Source: Amoebidium appalachense (taxonomy: Eukaryota > Ichthyosporea). From it: 64,000 nt of DNA. A program made the position numbers and the translations under genes. The notes below the pieces were generated by a model, which searched no databases, was not told the origin of the DNA, and saw only the letters and a list, made by a program, of their open reading frames with translations. The DNA lies in contig CAVNZM010000008.1 in the NCBI GenBank assembly GCA_963693365.1, positions 9,548,001 through 9,612,000 on the forward strand. The letters run 5' to 3'. How positions within the stretch are numbered: the stretch's first letter is position 1; every line of letters starts with the position of its first letter. This document shows positions 1 to 10,074 of this stretch, piece by piece.

Positions 1-3000
1 AATGTTAAATGATTTACAAAGAGGCATCCCATAATTGAACAATCCTGACGATCAAGAATACAAGACCTGTACCTTATTAACAAATATGGAAGGGGGTAGG
101 ATATTTATCAATAGTAGTTTAACAGCGTGAAATTTGGTAAACGAATGATGCTCTAAACCGCAGAGCACCTTAAAAATATTTACCTTTCTAGATTTTACAG
201 GTATAAAGCTCTCTTATTAAGAAAGTCCTTTGTTAAGGCACCTTAGCTAACCATCAAGAAAGTCCTCCGTCAAGTCACCCTAAACTTCGTCCTTGAGAAA
301 TATCCGGGATCTAATCTCGATTTCAATTTATTCGTCTCCCCCCGTACCAGGTATCGTTAATGCTCTTAGAGCAATTACTTTTCCGAGACTAGAATTTACG
401 GTCTCAGATTTGTCCAACGGTAAAAAATCTAATACAGATTTATACTTTGTCCAATGTAAAATCATTTAGTTTAAGTCCACAAGCTTTTACTTCATAGCAT
501 AACTATTATCTCTTTCTTAACAAAAGAGTATTGCGAGTACCAACTCGTTGCGAGTACTAGACGAGCTTGTCGTCGTATAATGACAAGAGTATAAGACTTT
601 TCTCTTAGCGAGAAAGCTTTGAAGAGACTCTTGTAATTTGAGAATTACCCATTCACCTTGTACGAGTAAGGAGAATTTTACTAAAGCATAAGAACGTTTC
701 TTAGCTAGAAGGCTCAAGAGAGACTCTCGCCTTTAAACTTTTTATCTCTTTGGTGATATGTCATAATAACGTCTCTACTTACATAACCAATAACTTATTC
801 GGTTCTTAAATATGCACCTTATTATTTTTAAACCGTCCTACTACTATACATCTATATTTTCTAATCTGTCAGATGGCATACAAATTCAAACTGTTAAAAT
901 AGTACAAACTAAACGAAAGTACTTAATCTTTAATCTAGGAGCTTAAACCGTAAACTTTCTTTTATTACTTATATAAATTTAGTTTTCGAAGCAGGCTTAA
1001 TACACCAGCCTTAAAAATCCTGCATATAGCTCTAAACTTGGAGAGTTTATACTACTTTTTAACGAGTATTTTATGAGTGGTGACTCTACTGAGACTCTAG
1101 TAAAAATTCGGAGGGACAGACTCTTCAGTGAAAAACTAACATCACATTACTTATTTAAACTTTGCAGATCGCATTCTCATATACCTAGCCCAATTAACGC
1201 ATCGGCACAAATAATTCAATTTCATGAGTTTGGTCTCAAAGATAGTAAAAGTATTATTATCTTGCCGATTTCTAATTAAAATCCTTAAAATTCTAGAATT
1301 AAATTTATTCTATCGATGAATTAACAGAGGAAGGTCCCTATTTTTGCATAGGGTTAGAAAGTAATATGAATTTATAATTTCTTTAAAAATTCCTTAGAGT
1401 ACACCTTAAACAAGCAGACTTCAGGTACTAGTATTGAAGACACATTATGTATTATACTTTCTCTTACGAGTTTGCAAGAATCCTATTACTTTAACAATAT
1501 GATTTTGCAGTACACTGTATTTTCGATAAACACTAAATATTAGTTTAATAAATATGATATATCATTAAACCTCCAGGTTAGAAGGAAGTTATAGTACTAT
1601 TCATTCCAACCAGCTTAGACTTTAATCTAAGAGCGGACTATATTTTCCAACCTGTATATGTAACAGATTGTTTTGCATGTAGTATATGAGAAATTTACTA
1701 ATAGATATTTTATCTCGAGTAGTTTCCTACGGATTTGCCCGTCCGAACGTTGTTTTACTAACAAAAGAAATCCCTGTCTAGTCCCGTAGGTTCTAAGAAG
1801 GTTCTCGCATATAGCGAAGTTTATAATAGATCATTGTGTTAATTGCACTCTCCCATGCTCTACGATACTATTTTATCAAGCAATACAGATCTAATTTGAA
1901 ATCAAACGACAATTCACCCTATATAAAATGCCTATATTGATAATAATAATTCCTCAAGCAGTACATACTTTACCTAAAATTATGGTATTATTTGTGCCGT
2001 GTTTCTGTAATAACATCCCATCCATGCTTTAACGCATTAACGTCTATCCACTGGTGTCAGATTGAAACTACTCAACGAGTTGCAAGGACTAAACGAGTTG
2101 CGAGTTAGTACTAGAGTCTCAGTAGAGCCTTTATACTAGAATTGTTTCTTGAATACGAAGCCATTGTCATTAGAGTAGTGATACTCTAAAGAGCTTTATA
2201 ATTAGATTGACATTAAAGTAATAGGGCCCTAAATACCATTACGATTTTCTTGCTATTTTAGTTCTTCCATTGAATAAAGCTTTTGCTTTCTCTTACGAGC
2301 TGTTACACTCTGCGCAATCAATCTAAAACTTTGGGCAAGTAAGTGACACAGATCTTTTATCCAATATCTACGTCTCAGATTTCAATCCACTGATTTTTGT
2401 TTACTCATGTCTACATTTAGCAGCGGAATTTACACATCAGGCTCTCTAAAGAACCGGGTACCACATCTGAATTAATGTATTAAATAATTGACTAGGACCT
2501 TCTCAGATCAATTCAATAAATTCAGATTCTTCCGCTACCACTCCGCGCAATCAATCTAAAACTTTGGGCAAGTAAGTGACACAGATCTTTTATCCAATAT
2601 CTACGTCTTAGACTTTCAATCCACTGATTTTTGTTTACTCATGTCTACATTTAGCAGCTGAATTTAAACATCAGGCTCTCTAAAGAATGAAGAACCGGGT
2701 ACCACATCTGAATTAATGTGTTAAATAATTAACTAATACCTTCTCAGATCAATTCAATAAATTCAGATTCTTCCGCTACCACTCAGGGCATACAATCTAG
2801 AAGCAAAAAGCTTTTTGGACTGGGATTTAGTTAAAACAGTTAAATGTTTCAATGCGTTGGCCATAACTAAGTTTATTTATAACTAGGTTATTGCACTTTG
2901 ACATTTGGTACCTAGCCGTTAAATTAACAAAGTTGCACAAGTCTACAAGTAAATAGTTACATTATCTTTAAAATATAGCGGTTTCAAGCCTATTTATTGC

Positions 3001-3046
3001 ATTGAATTAGTCTCTCATCGAGGAGAGATAGAGTTATAATATAAAA
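1..3046. other. AT-rich mitochondrial-type DNA without recognised genes
   Basis: This stretch is AT-rich, lacks the C/G runs and CA repeats seen in the rest of the window, and holds no long reading frame. I looked for the conserved small- and large-subunit rRNA core motifs on both strands and for tRNA cloverleafs and found none I could defend. It sits directly downstream of two mitochondrial-type genes and shares their composition, so it is most simply non-coding mitochondrial DNA or a nuclear copy of it. Fragmented or highly diverged rRNA pieces cannot be excluded by eye. Confidence 0.55.
2313..2785. repeat. two-copy direct repeat, about 233-bp period
   Basis: Two adjacent copies, about 2313-2545 and 2546-2785, share nearly all their sequence, including the phrase ACTTTGGGCAAGTAAGTGAC and an end at TTCCGCTACCACTC. 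A few substitutions and a small insertion (an extra GAATGAA in copy two) separate them. The position in the non-coding part of the mitochondrial-type block is typical of control-region or intergenic duplications, but no replication signal was recognised. Confidence 0.85.
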
Positions 3047-3796
3047 TTAATGTAAATGAATAGCATCGTTAATATAAATACAAGTTAAGAGTGTGAAAAC
3101 ATAAGCTTGAATAACCGCAACGGCTAATTCTAATCCAGACATAGCAAATACGACTAATGCTGGTAAGATACTAACTGCCGCTAAAATACCTCCTGTACTT
3201 AACATTGTTCAAGCAAACCCGCTTAGAATAGCAAGTAAAAGATGTCCGGAACTCACGTTGGCAGCAAGACGAACACCTAATGAGATTGCTCTAGCTGAAT
3301 AACTTACTAATTCAATCATTACTAATAAAGGAGCAAGAGCCATTGGAGCTCCTTGTGGCATGAACATGCTTAAGAAGTTAATACCGTGAAGACTAAATCC
3401 ACGTAAGGTAACTCCGAATCAAATTCCAAATGATAAAGCTAAAGCAACACTAATGTGAGCAGTAGCACTAAATACATAAGGAACCATTCCCATTAAGTTT
3501 AAAACTACTATATATGTGAATAAAGTAAAGATAAAGGGAAAATAAGCATTACCTTTTTCTCCGATGTTATCTTTAATTAATCCATAAACAGTCTCGTATA
3601 AGATTTCTACTACAGATTGTATTCTAGTTGGTACGATGTACCCTCTTTCTATGCTTAATTTATATGCTGTTATTATTAATATTATGGCTATTATCATCGT
3701 TAATGATGAATTCGTTATTGATAGATCTATTCCTATCATTGATATGCTTACTAATGGATTTATTACAAATTGTTCTAATGGTGATCCTATTATCAT
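3047..3796 (-). CDS. atp6: ATP synthase F0 subunit a (mitochondrial type, UGA = Trp)
   Basis: This encodes the proton-channel subunit a of mitochondrial ATP synthase, a multi-pass inner-membrane protein. Reading starts at the ATG at 3796 and gives 249 residues plus TAA, the usual family length. A standard-code reading stops early at TGA near 3416; TGA also occurs in the FAWTM segment. Both positions are Trp in context, so the gene uses a mitochondrial code. Family hallmarks include the [17 protein letters not shown] segment, which carries the essential Arg of transmembrane helix 5, and the C-terminal [12 protein letters not shown] segment. It lies 60 bp downstream of rps13 on the same strand, so they are probably cotranscribed. 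The frame is fully intact, so if this is a nuclear insertion it must be recent. Confidence 0.95.
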
Positions 3797-3856
3797 CTTT
3801 ATTATTACCTAAATTCTAACCTCTAAAGGTATTACTTGTTTGTTAAGATAAACTAG

Positions 3857-4249
3857 TTATCTTTTACGTCTAGCCGAAACAGCATTAGTTTTAGTACGTT
3901 GTCCATTTACTGGTAATCCCTTTTTATGGCGAATACCTTTATATGTTTTAATGTTTTGTAAAGTTAAAATCTTAGAATTAGTAGCAGCTCTTAAATTTTG
4001 TTCAATAGGTTTAATATGAAAGTCATTTGTAATTAATGTTGTAAACTTCATACGTCTCTTAATATAATTGTCAATTTGACTTCTTTCATATGACGTTACT
4101 CCTCTACCTTGATTGCTTGACAATCCTAATTCTACACTTATTGTTGCATATTCCTTTTCTCCTATCCCATACACCTTCTTAAATATTTCTCTACCTTTCG
4201 TTTTCTCTTCTGTTACATATATTAATTCTTGTTTATCGTGTTTTCTCAT
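3857..4249 (-). CDS. rps13: ribosomal protein S13 (uS13m), mitochondrion-encoded type
   Basis: This is a 130-residue small-subunit ribosomal protein that contacts the head of the 30S-type subunit and the P-site tRNA. The C-terminal signature GIRHKKGLPVNGQRTKTNA is the classic uS13 motif. A KVYGIGEKEYATIS segment near residues 25-38 corresponds to the N-terminal helix-hairpin-helix region. The start is the ATG at 4249 and the stop TAA. Mitochondrial rps13 is retained in many protists and plants but, to my knowledge, not in animal mtDNA. Together with atp6 on the same strand it marks this block as mitochondrial in origin. Confidence 0.95.
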   Translation of the reverse strand: MRKHDKQELIYVTEEKTKGREIFKKVYGIGEKEYATISVELGLSSNQGRGVTSYERSQIDNYIKRRMKFTTLITNDFHIKPIEQNLRAATNSKILTLQNIKTYKGIRHKKGLPVNGQRTKTNAVSARRKR

Positions 4250-4399
4250 CTTTATTATTTCCTAACATTGAATGATTTAATTTAATTCCTAACATACAAT
4301 GTTAATCGTACTAAATTACTTATTCTATCTTATAAATCTGTTAATTACAATTTAAGATTCTTATAAAATTCATAAATTCCAAACTATGATAGGTAAAAT

Positions 4400-4500
4400 T
4401 CCAAAATTGACGATTTTCTGGATTTCGATCACATGTTGTATTTAGGATTGTAATTATCATCTTATATAGTGACGGAAGCTTAGAATAAGAGTAGAGAGGG
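4400..4500. other. junction between mitochondrial-type and nuclear-type DNA
   Basis: Within about 100 bp the sequence changes from AT-rich mitochondrial-type DNA to GC-rich DNA with purine-rich runs (GAGAGGGAGGGGGGCGAG). No target duplication or repeat was recognised at the switch. It is either a nuclear mitochondrial insertion (NUMT) or an assembly chimera; the sequence alone does not decide. Confidence 0.6.
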
Positions 4501-5341
4501 AGGGGGGCGAGATGAAATAACTAGACTGGGCCCCCCGAACCAGCAACTTAAAAGTGATGCCGACATTGAAACGTGAAGAAAGGCGGTCTTCAGTCTCCAC
4601 AACACCGACCAGCTCGTCACCCAGCAGGTTCGTGATGATCTTCACGAACACGTTCTTGCCGGTACCCTCGATGCTGCGCATCAACCACGCAGACTCGGGC
4701 TTCCGGGCAGGATATTGAAACATGTGCCCCAGCCACTCAATCACATAGTGATACAGGGTTTCATCCCCTGCGCAAATGACATCCCTTGCATGCTCGAGGA
4801 AGGGTACAACCAGCGCCTCATCCACGACGAATGCCGGCTCGTATATGAACCGGAATCCTGGAAAACTGTTGAACGCACGGTTGTGGCAGTCGGTGTACAT
4901 AGGGTTGCGCTGACCTGTTTTGGGGTCGGGGTCGCTTGGATCAAACACGATCCCCCTATAGTACACCAGTATTCCGTTCATATCCGCCACATAATTGGAT
5001 CCCTTGTAGGCATCAGGCTCCTTTCGCGTGCCAACGCTTCGCAGTTTGAAGGAGTATTTGGACAACATGTCGATCACCTTCTCCTTTGATTTGATCTGGT
5101 GTATAAAGCGACCATCCTCGAAATGCTTGATGATGTATACCTGGTCTTTGTTTGAGTACGCGACCAGTGTGCGTAGGAACGTGTAAACTTGAGGCATGGT
5201 CCATGTGTAATCAGCTACCTCATTGGGAGGCAGCCAGTTGTTGCAGTTCCCAGTAAGTCGCTCGAATTCCTCGAATGCAACACGGAGCTTTTCCCTTTTG
5301 TCGCACCGGTCAATGTTCATCTTTGAGCGAATGATATCCAT
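4457..5341 (-). CDS. D5/NrS-1-type superfamily 3 helicase fragment, C-terminally truncated
   Basis: This resembles the replicative helicase part of virus, phage and plasmid primase-helicases (D5 / DUF5906, NrS-1-like). The 294-residue frame starts at the ATG at 5341. Residues 108-190 fit the linker before the helicase core, and EGTGKN at residues 225-230 is the Walker A loop, followed by VFVKIITNLLGDE. Similarity fades at about residue 262 (SSRFNV), just where Walker B should follow. The last 30 or so residues look unrelated, and the mitochondrial-type junction lies just beyond. The gene is therefore probably cut off, losing Walker B, motif C and the arginine finger. No primase domain precedes it. 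Neighbouring intronless genes suggest an endogenised viral or mobile-element remnant. Confidence 0.7.
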   Translation of the reverse strand: MDIIRSKMNIDRCDKREKLRVAFEEFERLTGNCNNWLPPNEVADYTWTMPQVYTFLRTLVAYSNKDQVYIIKHFEDGRFIHQIKSKEKVIDMLSKYSFKLRSVGTRKEPDAYKGSNYVADMNGILVYYRGIVFDPSDPDPKTGQRNPMYTDCHNRAFNSFPGFRFIYEPAFVVDEALVVPFLEHARDVICAGDETLYHYVIEWLGHMFQYPARKPESAWLMRSIEGTGKNVFVKIITNLLGDELVGVVETEDRLSSRFNVGITFKLLVRGAQSSYFISPPSLSTLILSFRHYIR

Positions 5342-5397
5342 TGTGGTTGTAATAGGGATAGATAATATTTGACGGGTCTGAGGTCTGGCAAGCGCTT

Positions 5398-5853
5398 TTA
5401 TACCTTCGGGCTGGACACCAGATTGGGGTGTTCAGTCTCGATGTGCTTGTTCAGGGTTGAAGACCAGGCAAATGCAGCCTGGCACTGGTCGGCGGGGCAT
5501 GTAAAACGCCCACCTGCGCGCCTGTGCCGCCTTGACAGCCGACAACCTTCATGGATTGTTCGCCGGTGAACCCACAAACCAGACGGATATACATACGTGG
5601 CGGGACAGTCTGGACATTGATAGGGTCGGCTGCCAGCGTGTGTGCGCTGATGCAGTTTCATGTGATCACTGCGGGCAAATGTTGCAAAGCAGCCGGGTTG
5701 TGGACAGGCATATGCGCCGGTGCCATTACTCTTGTGGGCATTTTGGTGCCTTTTTAGATTCGCCTTCAATGTGAACATTGCAGGACACAGTGTGCAAGCG
5801 TAGCGCCTCAGTTCAGGAGGTGTTTCTGTGGTAGGCGTGCACGGGTGATCCAT
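5398..5853 (-). CDS. four-finger C2H2 zinc-finger protein
   Basis: This is a 151-residue likely DNA-binding protein built almost entirely of C2H2 fingers. Starting at the ATG at 5853, finger 1 uses C20/C23/H36/H40, finger 2 C50/C55/H68/H72, finger 3 C80/C83/H96/H101, and finger 4 C119/C124/H137/H142. Fingers 1 to 3 sit close together, while an Arg-rich linker of about 17 residues (CRLSRRHRR) separates finger 4. A short in-frame extension upstream of this Met exists but contains no domain. The gene is intronless, lies head-to-tail behind the helicase fragment on the same strand, and diverges from the nuclease-like gene at 6067. The target is unknown; host transcription factor and mobile-element regulator are both possible. 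Confidence 0.75.
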   Translation of the reverse strand: MDHPCTPTTETPPELRRYACTLCPAMFTLKANLKRHQNAHKSNGTGAYACPQPGCFATFARSDHMKLHQRTHAGSRPYQCPDCPATYVYPSGLWVHRRTIHEGCRLSRRHRRAGGRFTCPADQCQAAFAWSSTLNKHIETEHPNLVSSPKV

Positions 5854-6066
5854 TGCTGCTAAGTGGCAAGAAAAGAAACAGGATAACGGTTTTATAACCC
5901 CTGACCTCTTTTTCATCTGTTGGGATCGGTCGTCACCAAAAACGCTTTGGAAACACTTTGAAGTGATTCACAAGTATTTTCAAAACATTTCAAAGCGATT
6001 TAAAGTATTAAGAGTGAGTCAGGTAGATCGCATTCTGGCTGTTTTTTATGTTGCGCACTGTACAGG

Positions 6067-6423
6067 ATGTCTGCGGTAGGCTACGACGAGGCGTTCGTGC
6101 GCGAGCGACTGGCCGAGCTCGAGGACGGGGTGTGCGGGGTGCCCACTCGGGCCGGCCGGATTGACGTGCTGACGAGCACGCAGGTCATCGAGGTGCAGCG
6201 TGTGTCGCAGTGGAAGACGGCGATCGGAAACGTGCTCGCATACAGCCACTACTACCCCGACCGCCAACCGAGGATCCACCTGTTCGACTATGCGCCGGCA
6301 GACGTGTACAGGATTGCCGTGCAAACCATCACGTCGCTCAACATCACGCTTACAACCGAAGAGGACACGTTGCAGCTGATTTGGGGGGACGACGCGGGCA
6401 AAGACGTAAAAGACGAAAAATAA
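6067..6423 (+). CDS. small PD-(D/E)XK-like nuclease-fold protein
   Basis: This is a 118-residue intronless ORF starting at the ATG at 6067. The core RIDVL(7)IEVQ gives D33 and E42-V-Q44, followed by W49-K50 and GNVLAYSHYYP. That order matches the D-(8)-E-x-K sheet and helix of small restriction-endonuclease-like proteins seen in large viruses and mobile elements. Gln replaces the usual catalytic Lys at position 44, which is tolerated in some active members. RIHLF (69-73) would be the next core strand. It is transcribed away from the zinc-finger gene and sits between it and a minisatellite. The fold call rests on motif spacing only. Confidence 0.55.
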   Translation: MSAVGYDEAFVRERLAELEDGVCGVPTRAGRIDVLTSTQVIEVQRVSQWKTAIGNVLAYSHYYPDRQPRIHLFDYAPADVYRIAVQTITSLNITLTTEEDTLQLIWGDDAGKDVKDEK

Positions 6424-6469
6424 ATAAAGAAGCCATGGGCAAAAAGTCAAAGCAGCGCAGAGTTGGCCA

Positions 6470-6746
6470 ATAAACGGTCAAAGCTAGCGCGAAGTAGTGA
6501 ATATTCAACGACGCTAGCGCACACGGTAATAGCGCTCATGACCCTACTCTCAAACAACACAGGTGCAAGCGCACGCATATCCCCCCCCCCCCCCACACAC
6601 ACACACAAACACACACACACACACACAAAGCGCCCGGTGATAGCGCTGATGACCCATCTCTCCAACAACACATGTGCAAGCGCACGGTGATTGCGCTCAC
6701 GACCCTACTCTCAAACAACACAGGTGCAAGCGCACGCATTCCCCCC

Positions 6747-6804
<58 letters not shown>

Positions 6805-6890
6805 GCGCCCGGTGATAGCGCTGATGACCCATCTCTCCCACATGCGCTCATGACCCTACTCTCAAACAACACAGGTGCAAGCGCAAGCAT

Positions 6891-6937
<47 letters not shown>

Positions 6938-7183
6938 ACACACACACACAAAGCGCCCGGTGATAGCGCTGATGACCCATCTCTCCAACATGCGCAAGCA
7001 TTGGGCCCCCCCCCCCCCCCCCCCCCCCCCCACCCACCCACCCCCCTACACACGCACAAACACAAAGCGCCCGGTTATAGCGCTCATGCCCCTTCTCTCA
7101 CACAACACATGTGGAAGCGCCCGGTGATAGCGCTCATGAGCCTACACTCAAACATAACAGGTGCAACCACACGCATTGCCCCC

Positions 7184-7219
<36 letters not shown>

Positions 7220-7540
7220 ACACACGTACAAACACAAAGCGCCCGGTGATAGCGCTCATGCCCCTTCTCTCAGACAACACATGTGGAAGCGCCCGGTGAT
7301 AGCGCTCATGAGCCTACACTCAAACATAACAGGTGCAACCACACGCATTGCCCCCCCCCCCCCCCCCCCCCCCCCCCACCCACCCCCCCCCCCCCCCCCC
7401 CCCCCCCCCCCACACACGCACAAACACAAAGCGCCCGGTGATAGCGCTCATGCCTCTTCTCTCACACAACACATGTGGAAGCGCCCGGTGATAGCGCTCT
7501 TGCGCCTACACTCAAACATAACAGGTGCAAGCACACGCAT

Positions 7541-7581
<41 letters not shown>

Positions 7582-7990
7582 CCCCACACACGCACAAACA
7601 CAAAGCGCCCGGTAATAGCGCTCATGCCCCTTCTCTCAAACAACACATGTGGAAGCGCCCGGTGATAGCGCTCACAACCCTGCTCTCAAACAACACATGT
7701 GGAAGCGCCCGGTGATAGCGCTCATGACCCTACTCTCAAACAACACATGTGCAAGCGCACGCATTGGACCCCCCCCCCCCCCCCCCCCCTCACACACACA
7801 CACACACACATATGCACACGGTGGCTGCGTATCACTGTGCGCTTGCACCTGTGTTGTTTGAGAATAGGGTCATGAGCGCTATCACCGTGCGCTTGCACCT
7901 GTGTTGTTGGAGAGTAGGGTCATGAGCGCTATCACCGTGCGCTTGCACCTGTGTTGTTGGCGAGTAGGGTCAATGACATGATCGCTATCA
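6470..7990. repeat. compound minisatellite with C-runs and CA tracts, inverting at about 7.8 kb
   Basis: Roughly 80-160-bp units repeat the core GCGCCCGGTGATAGCGCTCATG, a CTCTCAAACAACACA(G/T)GTG segment, a C-run of up to about 30 bases, a CA tract and AAGCGCCCGG. About ten units run in one direction to about 7790. From about 7815 to 7970 three copies of the core run in the opposite orientation (GAGCGCTATCACCGTGCGC...). Each core contains the palindrome AGCGCT. Confidence 0.9.
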
Positions 7991-8085
7991 CCATACCCTT
8001 GCTCATGAGCGCCCCCCCCCCCCCAAACCCTCCTCCCATCTACCCGCACAACCCCAACCCCACATTATATCGTGCACCGGGTAAC

Positions 8086-8478
8086 ATGGACGCTGGCGCA
8101 CCCCTTCCCCCACCCAGCCCATTCGCACCCCCGCCCCCGATCCGCACAAGCCCGCGCAGCACCCCCGGGCCCTCACCCATCCTATTGGCCATCCTGGCCG
8201 GCCTGATCCTCTACGTGCTCTGGGACACGTTCAGCCCACGTGTGCGGCGGCGCCTGGCAGTGCTCAAGTGCCAGCGCGCGTGCCCAATGTGTGCCAGCTG
8301 CGGCAGCTGCGTTCCCCGCCGCAAGTGTGCGCACTGCCCCCGCTGCCACGTGTGCGGTGCCAGCCCCGCCCGGTGCGCACAGTGCCCCGCATGCACGCGC
8401 TGCCCGCCCGAGCAGAAGTGCCCGGCGTGCCCCACGTGTGCGCATGCGCCTGCGGTGGTGATCAAGGAGCGCACTTGA
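8086..8478 (+). CDS. small single-pass membrane protein with Pro-rich head and Cys-rich tail
   Basis: No family was recognised. From the ATG at 8086 the product is 130 residues. Residues 1-30 are Pro-rich, 31-46 (ILLAILAGLILYVLW) form one membrane span, 52-58 are basic (RVRRR), and 61-119 hold 18 Cys, many as CPxC or CxxC pairs, likely a zinc-binding or disulfide-rich domain. An in-frame ATG at 8005 would add 27 residues but belongs to the upstream minisatellite core, so 8086 is preferred; TTATAT lies about 25 bp upstream. The basic stretch just after the span suggests an inside C-terminus. It is co-directional with the ORF at 8515, 36 bp downstream. Confidence 0.6.
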   Translation: MDAGAPLPPPSPFAPPPPIRTSPRSTPGPSPILLAILAGLILYVLWDTFSPRVRRRLAVLKCQRACPMCASCGSCVPRRKCAHCPRCHVCGASPARCAQCPACTRCPPEQKCPACPTCAHAPAVVIKERT

Positions 8479-8514
8479 AGGGTTGGGGGGGCAGAGATTT
8501 TTGTGGCATAGAGT

Positions 8515-8781
8515 ATGGCGTACCGATGGGAGTACAAGCTGAAGGAGGAGCCCGGCAAGGCACCCGTGGTGCAGGCAACTATTGTGCCGACCGAGGCCAC
8601 CACCCGGCGGACGCAGATGGAGCAACGAGCATACGCACAAGAGCTTGCGGAAAAGGGCTATATAGATCTGCCCGATGAGTTGGCGGAGAAGTGTGGATTC
8701 AAGAAGTGGGTGCCGAAGAATCAACGACAGACAGCAATTGTACTGCAGAAGATGATGGAGCCTGAGGATGCCAAAGGATGA
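8515..8781 (+). CDS. 88-residue hypothetical protein
   Basis: This is a short intact ORF starting at the ATG at 8515, directly after the Cys-rich membrane protein gene and on the same strand. The product is hydrophilic and charged, with no membrane span or Cys motif. Residues 34-60 look helical, and there is a KKWVPKNQRQ patch near residue 63. No homolog is recognised. Support is limited to an open frame of balanced, non-repetitive composition next to similar compact genes. Confidence 0.45.
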   Translation: MAYRWEYKLKEEPGKAPVVQATIVPTEATTRRTQMEQRAYAQELAEKGYIDLPDELAEKCGFKKWVPKNQRQTAIVLQKMMEPEDAKG

Positions 8782-8861
8782 ATGGACTCACATCACAAAC
8801 ACGGAAAATGTAAATGACGAGAGAATCTGTTGGGATGTTTAATTTTGATGAGCTGGAGTCT

Positions 8862-8931
8862 ATCTCCCCCCCCCCTCCCCCCTCCCCTACACCGTTCAAT
8901 GAAAACTTGGTAGCATGTGTATCATTGTGTG

Positions 8932-8988
<57 letters not shown>

Positions 8989-9018
8989 GCGTGTGCGTGT
9001 GTGCGTGTGCGTGTGCGT

Positions 9019-9049
<31 letters not shown>

Positions 9050-9050
9050 A
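8862..9050. repeat. C-run followed by (TG)n/(TGCG)n microsatellite
   Basis: A short C-rich tract (about 8865-8890) is followed by a TG array from 8928 to 9050 with interspersed CGTG units. Open frames across it on both strands are translations of the dinucleotide repeat and are not genes. Confidence 0.95.
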
Positions 9051-9296
9051 CAATGTACGTGCCAGTGTGCTTGTACACAGATTGAAAAGGAGACTTGGGG
9101 TATATTAAATGGAGTCTCTCCCGCTACCACGGGCAAATACATTCAATAATCATTACGGAAACTTGGTACTGTTACCGGGCAAATACAATATACATGAAAA
9201 TTTGGATAAGATTGAAGCAGATCACATTCGAATAAACATTACAGAAAACTTGGTATGAAAACTTTGTACCACGTCTTTCCTCCACCACACCCATCA

Positions 9297-9630
9297 CAAA
9301 CCCTTACTAGTAAGTAGTAAGATGTGAATGTGGGGCCTACCCGCCGCCACCACCACAACTACGTTTCCCCCACTGCACCCACCACAAACCCTAAGTAAGA
9401 TGTGAATGTGGGGCCTACCCGCCGCCACCACCACAACTACGTTTCCCCCACTGCACCCACCACAAACCCTAAGTAAGATGTGAATGTGGGGCCTACCCGC
9501 CGCCACCACCACAACTACGTTTCCCCCACTGCACCCACCACAAACCCTAAGTAAGATGTGAATGTGGGGCCTACCCGCCGCCACCACCACAACTACGTTT
9601 CCCCCACCGCACCCACCACAAACCATGTGT
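9297..9630. repeat. 78-bp tandem repeat, about 4 copies
   Basis: The unit contains GTAAGATGTGAATGTGGGGC, CCGCCGCCACCACCACAAC and CCACTGCACCCACCACAAAC, repeated about four times with almost no divergence. The period is divisible by three, so long frames stay open across it. It lies just beyond the JmjC gene's stop codon, in its likely 3' UTR, and near-identity implies recent expansion. Confidence 0.9.
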
Positions 9631-9633
9631 GGT

Positions 9634-9954
9634 CTACCCACTCAAAAGCTCCTCCTCGAACTGCTCGATGTCAGCCTTGTACTTCTCTCTCAGCTTTTTC
9701 CACTGTGCATGGGACACCTGTGGGTTGATAGTTGGGTGTAAGTAGTAGTCCAGCCAGGTGATTTGTTTATGCAAGGCTCAGACATCACTGTATGCCATTA
9801 CCTCAAACACACCCACGCACCCACCAATACACCACCATGGCACACACCCACAGGAAACGAACTCCTACGTGTAGACCAGGTCAAGAAAAACTCTGCAAGG
9901 ACCGAAAAAACCGTTTTTACGAACCCCTACATGTAATTGTGAATGCTAGGGCAT

Positions 9955-10018
<64 letters not shown>

Positions 10019-10019
10019 A

Positions 10020-10074
<55 letters not shown>

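Noticed and set aside
1-3046. Possible mitochondrial rRNA or tRNA genes
   Set aside because: Core rRNA motifs and cloverleaf elements were not found on either strand by eye; a covariance-model search would settle it.
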